Positions 1 to 4,680 of a DNA stretch of 5,405 nucleotides are shown here, in pieces. The translations under genes were made by a program, and so were the position numbers. The DNA comes from Bdellovibrio sp. (GTDB lineage: Bacteria; Bdellovibrionota; Bdellovibrionia; Bdellovibrionales; UBA1609). The stretch is from NCBI GenBank assembly GCA_003694355.1, contig RFKI01000173.1, positions 1-5,405 on the forward strand, read 5' to 3'. The notes under the pieces were generated by a model. The model searched no databases. It saw only the letters and a list, made by a program, of their open reading frames with translations, and was not told where the DNA came from. Every line of letters starts with the position of its first letter. Within the stretch, counting starts at the first letter, position 1.

Positions 1-267
1 AATCACGCCACTGGAGTCCACATACACGGACTTTACATAATTATCTGCAAGAGAGGTGTAACAGGTGTTATTTTGAGGAGCAGTATAAAATTCTGTATTA
101 GTTTTAAACACACAATTTTTTGAAGGATTGCCTGTTTGAGGTAAGCCTATATAGCCTCTGATGCGATTGTCTGCAAGCTGACAGGAAGTTAAGTATATGA
201 GAAAAAAAGCATAAAGTATCGTCTTAAAGTTCTTTAAATAAGTCTCTGAAATATTAAAACCCTTCAC
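1..267 (-). CDS. Putative lipoprotein, N-terminal part (runs off the left edge)
   Basis: An open frame on the minus strand starts at GTG 265-267 and stays open for 89 codons to the window edge. The start is supported by AAGGTG (273-278), 5 nt upstream, and by an in-frame TAA a few codons further upstream. There is no ATG in the frame. The N-terminus is a lipoprotein signal: lysines at 2, 12 and 15, a hydrophobic core at about 16-26 (TILYAFFLIYL) and a lipobox LTSC with Cys29 as the expected lipidated residue after signal peptidase II cleavage. Gln at +2 would, by the enterobacterial rule, favour the outer membrane. The visible mature part has Cys52 and Cys69 (possible disulfide) and many N, T and S residues. 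I recognise no family and cannot give a function. The lipoprotein call is firm; the role is unknown. Confidence 0.75.
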   Translation of the reverse strand, partial: MKGFNISETYLKNFKTILYAFFLIYLTSCQLADNRIRGYIGLPQTGNPSKNCVFKTNTEFYTAPQNNTCYTSLADNYVKSVYVDSSGVI

Positions 268-286
268 ACGTTCACCTTTTTAGCCA

Positions 287-318
287 AAGAGGCTCTCCTG
301 TCTCTGAGAACACCTCTT
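287..318 (-). promoter_or_regulatory. Hairpin in the leader of the lipoprotein gene
   Basis: AAGAGG (287-292) and CCTCTT (313-318) pair perfectly. Inside, CTCTC and GAGAA continue the stem (with one G-T pair) around a loop of about 8 nt and a small bulge. Read on the minus strand, the structure sits 9 nt before the Shine-Dalgarno of the lipoprotein gene, so it would be part of its 5' leader. No U-run follows on either strand, so it does not look like a terminator. A role in leader stability or translation is inference only. Confidence 0.35.
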
Positions 319-370
319 AAAATTCTTTTCCTACTAAAGTCTTATCGACACCTTTACTTTGAAACTTTAG

Positions 371-548
371 GACGTATTCACGCATTACCCGCAACCGCAT
401 TGATCCGAAATTATCGTCACTAAGACGCACCAAACTGAAACAGAACAGTTGGCGCGGCTAACGACTAAAAAAATAACACTCCCTTGCCAAAATGTGCCTC
501 CTCTATCTTTAGGGATATACAAGTTATTGAAATAACTTGTATTTTTTT
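371..548 (+). ncRNA. Candidate small RNA ending at an intrinsic terminator
   Basis: The terminator at 517-548 points right, yet no protein gene on this strand lies to its left in the window. Directly before it is a CpG-rich island that folds into a long imperfect stem-loop (416-465; arms about GTCACTAAGACGCACCAAACTG and CAGTTGGCGCGGCTAACGAC split by mismatches, loop AAACAGAA). Together these suggest a transcript of about 150-180 nt. It matches no RNA family that I recognise: the 6S, SRP, tmRNA and RNase P hallmarks are absent. The 5' end is a guess because no clear promoter is visible. The alternative is an untranslated leader with attenuator for the gene at 598. Confidence 0.3.
517..548 (+). 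terminator. Intrinsic terminator upstream of the small secreted-protein gene
   Basis: The inverted repeat ATACAAGTTATT (517-528) and AATAACTTGTAT (531-542) is perfect, giving an 11-bp stem with a TGAA tetraloop, and is followed at once by seven T (542-548). The stem is AT-rich but long. The T-run exists only for rightward transcription; leftward transcripts leave the hairpin into ATATCCC. It ends 49 nt before ATG 598, so it either ends an upstream RNA or attenuates transcription into that gene. Confidence 0.7.
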
Positions 549-597
549 GGCATTGGGGTTGCTCCTTTTAAAAGGTAAACCATCAGTGAGGTGAAAA

Positions 598-840
598 ATG
601 AGAACCATAGTGATTTTAAATATTATCCTGGTTTTGTTAATGGGACTGTCTGCAAGGGCCTCTGAAGTTGCGCCCTATAAAAAAACAAAGATTAACTTTA
701 ATCTTCTTATAGATACGACCAGCTATGAAAAAGAACAGCTAAGAAAAGAGACGTTTGAGAAAGAAAAACGTGAATTGGCTGAGTTTTATGAAACTGAGAA
801 AAACTGGAAACATCAGTTAAAAGTGGTTAAAGCAAAATAA
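598..840 (+). CDS. Small secreted (periplasmic) protein of unknown function
   Basis: The 80-residue product begins with a clear Sec signal peptide: Arg2, a hydrophobic core at about 4-17 and an A-R-A|S cleavage site after residue 21. The mature protein would have about 59 residues. After a short N-terminal piece (to about residue 40), residues 42-78 are very rich in E and K, with spaced L, F, Y and W, and look like one amphipathic or coiled-coil helix. There are no cysteines, no lipobox and no second membrane segment. The start is set by GAGGTG (588-593), 4 nt before the ATG. It stands alone between the terminator at 517-548 and a convergent gene 13 bp downstream. I recognise no family. The signal peptide and good RBS make a real gene likely. 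Confidence 0.7.
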   Translation: MRTIVILNIILVLLMGLSARASEVAPYKKTKINFNLLIDTTSYEKEQLRKETFEKEKRELAEFYETEKNWKHQLKVVKAK

Positions 841-853
841 AAAATCAATAAGA

Positions 854-1738
854 TTAAAGTTGCCAAAAACCCGTCAAACGAGACTCCAAAAAAATAATGG
901 GCGGGGTTGTATTTACAGCCGCCCCTCCACTGATTTCTCCAGAGACACCGAAAGAACCCCAAACCCACTGCTTTCCCCAAACTCCTTTGAGAATAAAAAA
1001 CTGCGGGATATCACTATCCGTGGTAACCACTGGAGTCCCATCAATGGTCAAGTCAACAGATTGGCCCTGACCCACTTCAAGTCCTCCCCCTAACCAACTA
1101 TTTTTTCTGTGTTTTTTAAGAATCAGCCCTCCCCCTAAAAACTTCTGAGAAAGCTTCACTGGAGAGTTGGGGTTGATCACGTTATCCGTATTTTTAATGG
1201 TCCCAGAAAAGTTGGAGTAACGTGTATTTATAAAAAATTGCATGCCATAAGCGCCCCCTATTTTTTTTTCCACAAAAAGAAGAGGAAAGGCCGTTATGCT
1301 GGTTAGGGTGTTAATCTCATTCACATCTCCATTGGCATTGGACAAAGTTCTAGGGGGCTGGAGAAGTCCTGAAATATTCAGACCCACTCCCATTTTCCAA
1401 AGTCGCTCTTTAAAAAAGTTCTTCCTTCTTTTTTTCTTTCTTTTTAATTTTCTCTTTTTAAAGTAGGAGTCAAAAATATCCTCAGCATCCACAAATCCCT
1501 TTAAAAAAACGCCTTCTACCTGCACTTTCACTGGGTAGAAACCATTGATTTGTTTCAGAGAGGCTCTGACTCTCTCCCCTTTTTCTAAAGTGGCAATAAC
1601 TTTTGAGTCAAAGGAAGGTTTTTCTAAAACAGTTAAAGACTCCTTAACCATCAAAATATGGGTAAAAACAGTTTTTGCCCAAAGAGGAGACACAGGGGCT
1701 ATTAGCAATAAAAAAGGAACAAGAATAAACTTCATCAT
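854..1738 (-). CDS. SH3b-domain protein with basic linker and predicted outer-membrane beta-barrel
   Basis: The 294-residue product starts with a Sec signal peptide (cleavage probably after SPLWA, residue 21). Residues about 27-90 read as a bacterial SH3 (SH3b) domain: a T-V-L-E-K-P entry strand, S-K-V-I-A-T-L-E-K-G-E-R-V and a final V-F-L-K-G-F-V. SH3b domains often bind peptidoglycan. A strongly basic linker follows (94-110, mostly K and R). From about 112 to the end, short alternating hydrophobic segments rich in Gly and aromatics suggest roughly eight beta strands, as in a small outer-membrane barrel; the last strand ends FWQL. Two adjacent ATGs (1736-1738, 1733-1735) are the only plausible starts; there is no Shine-Dalgarno and a stop lies just upstream. 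A wall-anchoring barrel is inference. The A9 tract is described separately. Confidence 0.75.
   Translation of the reverse strand: MMKFILVPFLLLIAPVSPLWAKTVFTHILMVKESLTVLEKPSFDSKVIATLEKGERVRASLKQINGFYPVKVQVEGVFLKGFVDAEDIFDSYFKKRKLKRKKKRRKNFFKERLWKMGVGLNISGLLQPPRTLSNANGDVNEINTLTSITAFPLLFVEKKIGGAYGMQFFINTRYSNFSGTIKNTDNVINPNSPVKLSQKFLGGGLILKKHRKNSWLGGGLEVGQGQSVDLTIDGTPVVTTDSDIPQFFILKGVWGKQWVWGSFGVSGEISGGAAVNTTPPIIFLESRLTGFWQL
1261..1269 (-). repeat. A9 homopolymer inside the SH3b-barrel gene
   Basis: Nine T on the + strand are nine A in the coding strand, in the codons for E-K-K-I (residues 157-160), within the predicted barrel. Loss of one A turns the next codon into TAG at once. Gain of one A shifts into a frame that stops about 23 codons on. 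It is the longest mononucleotide run I see in the window. Confidence 0.8.
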
Positions 1739-1745
1739 TTGTTGA

Positions 1746-1775
1746 ATTAAATCTTTTTATTGACCAAAATGTCTA
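1746..1775 (-). promoter_or_regulatory. Predicted sigma70-type promoter of the SH3b-barrel gene
   Basis: On the minus strand, TAGACA (1770-1775, 5 of 6 to TTGACA) and TTTAAT (1746-1751, 5 of 6 to TATAAT) are 18 bp apart. Only 7 nt separate the -10 box from the first ATG, so the expected start of transcription is at or one base before the start codon. There is no Shine-Dalgarno, which fits a leaderless message. Prediction from consensus only. Confidence 0.5.
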
Positions 1776-1807
1776 GAGGTTTTTCCTTCAAACCCATAAC
1801 AAGAAAC

Positions 1808-1836
1808 TTGACTTTTTTGACACAAAACCCCATAGT
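1808..1836 (+). promoter_or_regulatory. Predicted sigma70-type promoter of the DUF177-rpmF genes
   Basis: TTGACT (1808-1813, 5 of 6) and CATAGT (1831-1836, 4 of 6) are 17 bp apart. With the last -10 base at position -7, transcription would start exactly at A of ATG 1843, giving a leaderless message. A second TTGACA (1817-1822) overlaps the spacer but has no -10 box at a workable distance. The promoter lies back to back with that of the leftward gene. Confidence 0.5.
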
Positions 1837-1842
1837 TGCCGC

Positions 1843-2418
1843 ATGAAACAACCCTATAAAATCCCACTTCAAGAAATCCCCCCAGAAGGTCGAGAATACA
1901 CCTTCACTGAAAAAAGTGGAGAGCTCAATCAGGAGCTAAAAGACTTATTGGGAACTCATTCTTACCACATAGAGATCTTTATTAAGCCTCAGGGAAATAT
2001 TTTTGAAATTAAAGGTTCTATCAAAGCCAAAAGAGAATTTATCTGTTCCTTCTGTGCTAAAGACCTGGAAAAGGAAGTGAATGAGAGTTTTCATGAACTT
2101 CTTTTTATTGAAAAAAAGCCTCTTCCAAGAAAAAGTCATTCCAGCCAACATTTTTCACCCCAAGGCGAACAAGAGCTGTTCTGCAATTATCTTGGCAGTT
2201 CAGACTTCTTTGTGGGTTCTTATTTTCATGAAATCATTGCCCTGGCTGAACCTTACCAAATCTATAAGGAAGAGGCCTGTCTTAAAAGGCAATGCCCCTT
2301 TTATAAAGAAGCCTTAAAGAAGGGCTACATTTCATCCGTGATTACGGATGAAAATAAGGTTCCAGAAAATACTCACAGGCCTTTTAGCGTTTTAAAAAAG
2401 CTTAAAATTAAAACTTGA
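1843..2418 (+). CDS. DUF177 (YceD-like) protein
   Basis: This 191-residue protein is assigned to the DUF177/YceD family, linked in bacteria and plants to 23S rRNA and 50S ribosome accumulation and almost always encoded next to rpmF. Seen here: an N-terminal I-P-L-Q-E-I-P start typical of the family, C68-S-F-C71 at the place of the conserved C-x-x-C, Cys114, a C146-x4-C151 pair near the C-terminal third, and the closing R-P-F-S-V-L-K-K-L-K that matches the usual ending. The C-terminal cysteine motif is shorter and more degenerate than the common C-x-x-C-G type. ATG 1843 is the only possible start: the frame has no other Met, no upstream start before a stop at 1774, and no Shine-Dalgarno. rpmF follows after 55 nt, so co-transcription is likely. 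Confidence 0.85.
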   Translation: MKQPYKIPLQEIPPEGREYTFTEKSGELNQELKDLLGTHSYHIEIFIKPQGNIFEIKGSIKAKREFICSFCAKDLEKEVNESFHELLFIEKKPLPRKSHSSQHFSPQGEQELFCNYLGSSDFFVGSYFHEIIALAEPYQIYKEEACLKRQCPFYKEALKKGYISSVITDENKVPENTHRPFSVLKKLKIKT

Positions 2419-2441
2419 TTTTTAAATGACTTTCAGAGATA

Positions 2442-2471
2442 TTCCTTGATTATCACAAGGAAAGAGGAAGG
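2442..2471 (+). promoter_or_regulatory. Hairpin abutting the rpmF Shine-Dalgarno
   Basis: TTCCTTG (2442-2448) and CAAGGAA (2456-2462) form a perfect 7-bp stem with a 7-nt loop. The purine-rich Shine-Dalgarno of rpmF (AGAGGAAGG, 2463-2471) starts at the next base, 2 nt before ATG 2474. The left arm could also pair with AGGAAGG instead, which would hide the RBS. There is no U-run, so it is not a terminator. A regulatory role is inference. Confidence 0.4.
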
Positions 2472-2473
2472 TT

Positions 2474-2647
2474 ATGGCTAGTCCTAAAAGTAAAATCTCA
2501 AGATCTCGCAGAGGCATGCGTCGCGCTCATAATGCTCTGAAAAAGCCAACTGTAATTAGTTGCAATCAGTGTGGTTCACCTAAAAAACCTCATGTGGTAT
2601 GCCCCTCTTGTGGCTATTACCGTGGCCGAGAAGTTCTCACCTCTTAA
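2474..2647 (+). CDS. rpmF: 50S ribosomal protein L32
   Basis: The 57-residue product is bacterial L32, a small protein of the large ribosomal subunit; usual length is 56-60. It has the family start M-A-S/V-P-K-x-K-x-S-x-S-R-R-x-M-R-R-A-H and a zinc-ribbon core with Cys30, Cys33, Cys43 and Cys46, so this is the four-cysteine, zinc-binding (C+) form. The end reads G-Y-Y-R-G-R-E-V-L, also typical. The strong purine-rich Shine-Dalgarno at 2463-2471 sets the start. It lies 55 nt after the DUF177 gene and 66 nt before fabH. In most bacteria plsX would come next; here it is missing. Too short for many ORF finders, but the identity is clear. Confidence 0.97.
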   Translation: MASPKSKISRSRRGMRRAHNALKKPTVISCNQCGSPKKPHVVCPSCGYYRGREVLTS

Positions 2648-2654
2648 AAACTTC

Positions 2655-2684
2655 TTGTTTTTCTCCTTAGCCCTCTTCTAAAAT
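2655..2684 (+). promoter_or_regulatory. Possible weak promoter before fabH
   Basis: TTGTTT (2655-2660, 3 of 6) and TAAAAT (2679-2684, 5 of 6) are separated by 18 bp. Transcription from here would start near 2691 and give fabH-fabD-fabG their own message. It would also leave out the left arm of the hairpin over the fabH RBS. The -35 match is poor and the region is AT-rich, so chance is quite possible. Confidence 0.25.
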
Positions 2685-2707
2685 ATCCTTTTTACAAAGG
2701 CAGGGCT
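2669..2707 (+). promoter_or_regulatory. Nested hairpin covering the fabH ribosome binding site
   Basis: AGCCCT (2669-2674) pairs with AGGGCT (2702-2707), and inside it CCTTT (2687-2691) pairs with AAAGG (2696-2700) around a TTAC loop. The right arms contain the only Shine-Dalgarno-like bases before ATG 2714 (AAAGG and AGGG, the latter 8 nt from the ATG). A transcript that begins upstream could therefore fold to mask the fabH RBS. No U-run follows, so termination is unlikely. Confidence 0.4.
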
Positions 2708-2713
2708 TTAGTT

Positions 2714-3709
2714 ATGAAAAGTTTCTATAGAGTACGAATAGCAGGCACAGGGTCTTACCTTCCTGAAAAACTTCTCTCCAACAAAGATCTGGAAAAAATG
2801 GTGGAGACCAGTGATGAGTGGATTCGAGAGCGAACTGGAATTGTAAATCGGCATATCGCGTCAGATAATGAGGCCACCAGTGATTTAGCCTTGAAGGCGT
2901 CCCTAAAAGCTCTAGAAGAAGCACAAATTTCCCCAAAAGAGTTGGACCTTATTCTGGTTGCCACTGTTTCTCCAGATCAGATCATGCCTAGCACAGCCTG
3001 TGAGCTTCAAGCCAAACTGGATGCCAGGCACTGTATGGCCTTTGATCTCTCTGCAGCTTGCTCAGGATTTTTGTATGGGCTTTCTATTGCCAATGAGTTT
3101 ATTGCAACAGGAAGGTATAAAAATATTCTTGTGGTCGGCGCTGAGGTTCTTCATCATTTTGTGGATTATACCAAAAGAGAGACTTGTATTTTATTTGGAG
3201 ATGCAGCAGGAGCGGCTGTTCTTACGGCCGCCAAGGACTATGAAGAGTCTTGTATTTATAGTCACCATATGGCCGCTAATGGCACCTTGGCAGATTTGTT
3301 GATTTTGCCCGCCGGTGGCAGCAAAATGCCATGCTCTGAAGAAGTTTTAAAGGAACGGTTGAATTATGTACGAATGAAAGGGCGAGAGATTTTTAAACAT
3401 GCTGTTCGAACCATGACCGATCGTTGCCAAGAAGCCCTGGATGCCAATCAAATGCAGTTAAGTGATATTGATTGGATTATCCCTCATCAGGCAAATACGA
3501 GAATTATTGAAGCTGTAGCAAAATCTCTTAAAGCGCCCCTTGAGAAGTTTATTATAACCATTGAGGACATGGGTAACACTTCTGCAGCTACAATTCCTGT
3601 GAGTTTTGATATGGCCATTCGAGATGGCCGCATTCAAAGAGGTCAAAACATTTTAATGACAGCCTTTGGTGCAGGCTTAACAAGTGGCAGTGTTTTAATG
3701 AGGTACTAG
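2714..3709 (+). CDS. fabH: Beta-ketoacyl-ACP synthase III (FabH)
   Basis: The enzyme starts fatty acid chains by condensing an acyl-CoA primer (usually acetyl-CoA) with malonyl-ACP in the cytosol. The 331-residue length is normal for FabH. The catalytic triad is complete: Cys116 in S-A-A-C-S-G-F, His258 in I-I-P-H-Q-A-N-T-R-I and Asn288 in G-N-T-S-A-A. Also present are D-E-W-I-R-E-R-T-G-I (34-43, CoA-binding Trp36), Arg263, F-G-D-A-A-G-A-A-V-L (161-170) and M-K-G-R-E-I-F-K-H-A-V (221-231). Met91 replaces the Phe87 of E. coli FabH, a residue lining the primer pocket. Near the C-terminus the usual T-W-G reads T-S-G. ATG 2714 has a modest RBS (AGGG) inside a hairpin. fabD begins 2 nt after its stop, so the two are surely co-expressed. 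Confidence 0.97.
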   Translation: MKSFYRVRIAGTGSYLPEKLLSNKDLEKMVETSDEWIRERTGIVNRHIASDNEATSDLALKASLKALEEAQISPKELDLILVATVSPDQIMPSTACELQAKLDARHCMAFDLSAACSGFLYGLSIANEFIATGRYKNILVVGAEVLHHFVDYTKRETCILFGDAAGAAVLTAAKDYEESCIYSHHMAANGTLADLLILPAGGSKMPCSEEVLKERLNYVRMKGREIFKHAVRTMTDRCQEALDANQMQLSDIDWIIPHQANTRIIEAVAKSLKAPLEKFIITIEDMGNTSAATIPVSFDMAIRDGRIQRGQNILMTAFGAGLTSGSVLMRY

Positions 3710-3711
3710 AT

Positions 3712-4680
3712 ATGACAATGAAATGGGGGGGACTTTTTCCAGGACAAGGCAGTCAGTATGTGGGCATGGGAAAGTTTTTATATGAGGAATTTTCTTTTGT
3801 TAAAGAAGTCTTTGAAGAAGCCTGTGATACTTTGCATTTTAATTTAAAAAAACTTTGTTTTGAAGGACCTGAGTCTGACCTGGCTCTCACTTACAATACG
3901 CAACCAGCCATCCTTACAACCTCCGTCGCCTATGCCAAAGTGCTTGAGAATACCATGGGGTTTTTGCCTCATATGAGTGCTGGACATTCTGTGGGCGAAT
4001 ATGGAGCCATTGTATTTGCTAAGGCCTTAAGCCTTTCTGAGGCCTTACTAGCTGTACGCCGGCGCGGAGAAGCCATGCAAGAGGCCGTACCTGTAGGAAC
4101 TGGGGGGATGATGGCTGTAATGGGGCTTACCGAAGATCAAGTGAAACAGCTTTGTCAATTGGGTGTCGAGAAGTCTGGTTATGGCCCCTTAGAACCAGCT
4201 AATTTTAACTCTCCTGAACAGATTGTTATCAGCGGCCACATAAAAGCGCTGGAGTGGGTCAAAGACCATGTTAAAGCAGAAGACTTCTCTGTTAAGAAAA
4301 TGAGATTGATTCCTCTAAAGGTGTCAGCTCCCTTTCATTGCTCCATGATGAAGCCGGCCACTCAGGTGATGGCCCAGTTTCTTCCTTCACTAAACTTTGA
4401 ATCACCTCGTTTTCCCGTTATTCAAAATGCGGTCAACGCACCTGTCACCCATAAAGAAGACCTTGTTCAAAACCTCATCCAGCAAATTGAAGCTCCCGTC
4501 CATTGGGTTAAAACCATGGACGTCCTTCAAGAGCAGGGGTGCCAACGCTTTGTTGAAGTGGGATCAGGCAAGGTTCTTTCAGGATTGGGCAAAAAAATGG
4601 GCGTCAAAGTCATTAACATTCAAGATCTTGAAGGCTTAAAACAGTTTGAAAAAGAATGGAGTGGAGGAAGCTCATGTTAA
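3712..4680 (+). CDS. fabD: Malonyl-CoA:ACP transacylase (FabD)
   Basis: FabD moves the malonyl group from malonyl-CoA to acyl carrier protein, giving the extender for FabH and the elongating synthases. The 322 residues are slightly longer than the usual 305-315. Key residues are all visible: F-P-G-Q-G-S-Q (9-15, oxyanion Gln11), the nucleophile Ser93 in G-H-S-V-G-E-Y, Arg118 that binds the malonyl carboxylate (V-R-R-R-G-E-A-M-Q-E-A-V-P), His209 in S-A-P-F-H-C-S-M-M, and Gln258 before A-P-V-H-W. E-V-G-S-G-K-V-L-S-G-L near 282-292 is typical too. ATG 3712 is preferred over ATG 3718 because GAGGT (3700-3704, inside the end of fabH) is 7 nt upstream of it. The extra length is a short polar C-terminal tail, whose coding region holds the fabG RBS. 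Confidence 0.97.
   Translation: MTMKWGGLFPGQGSQYVGMGKFLYEEFSFVKEVFEEACDTLHFNLKKLCFEGPESDLALTYNTQPAILTTSVAYAKVLENTMGFLPHMSAGHSVGEYGAIVFAKALSLSEALLAVRRRGEAMQEAVPVGTGGMMAVMGLTEDQVKQLCQLGVEKSGYGPLEPANFNSPEQIVISGHIKALEWVKDHVKAEDFSVKKMRLIPLKVSAPFHCSMMKPATQVMAQFLPSLNFESPRFPVIQNAVNAPVTHKEDLVQNLIQQIEAPVHWVKTMDVLQEQGCQRFVEVGSGKVLSGLGKKMGVKVINIQDLEGLKQFEKEWSGGSSC

Larger units (their letters stand above)
268..597. other. Gene-free stretch with a CpG-rich structured island
   Basis: These 330 bp lie between the divergent starts of the lipoprotein gene and the small secreted-protein gene. They contain, from left to right, a hairpin in the lipoprotein leader (287-318), a CpG-rich island of about 49% GC (roughly 371-465, with some eleven CpG dinucleotides, against about 37% GC just to its left), an imperfect stem-loop inside that island (416-465), a strong intrinsic terminator reading rightwards (517-548) and the Shine-Dalgarno GAGGTG (588-593) of the next gene. 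On the minus strand, codons from 457 down to 320 are open, but without a good start site. No convincing sigma70 promoter was found on either strand. Confidence 0.6.

Noticed and set aside
371..410. Resemblance to the complement of the 3' part of 16S rRNA (ACGTATTCAC followed later by TGATCCG).
   Set aside because: Only two short words match, with the wrong distance between them, and the flanks do not continue the rRNA sequence. Treated as chance.
492..512. A 6-codon frame (MCLLYL) just before the terminator, like an attenuation leader peptide.
   Set aside because: No Shine-Dalgarno, no run of one amino acid linked to a biosynthetic gene downstream, and no visible antiterminator pairing. Too short to support.
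268..597. Known riboswitch (cyclic-di-GMP or others) or a tRNA/tmRNA/6S gene in the intergenic region.
   Set aside because: None of the conserved core words of these RNAs, nor a cloverleaf, could be found on either strand.
860..1093. Plus-strand open frame of 77 codons inside the SH3b-barrel gene.
   Set aside because: It is antisense to a gene with signal peptide and domain structure, has no RBS and its translation shows no domain features. The same holds for the frame at 1545-1745.
1817..1822. Second -35 box TTGACA for the DUF177 promoter.
   Set aside because: A perfect -35 word, but a 17-bp spacing would place its -10 over CGCATG at the start codon, which does not resemble TATAAT.
2958..3302. 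Open frame of 114 codons within fabH in another frame.
   Set aside because: It is a shadow of a fully conserved fabH with an intact catalytic triad. The other frames inside DUF177, fabH, fabD and fabG are dismissed for the same reason.
3725..3731. G7 run near the start of fabD as a possible slippage switch.
   Set aside because: fabD is expected to be essential, the run encodes ordinary W-G-G codons before the conserved F-P-G-Q-G-S-Q, and switching it off would be lethal.
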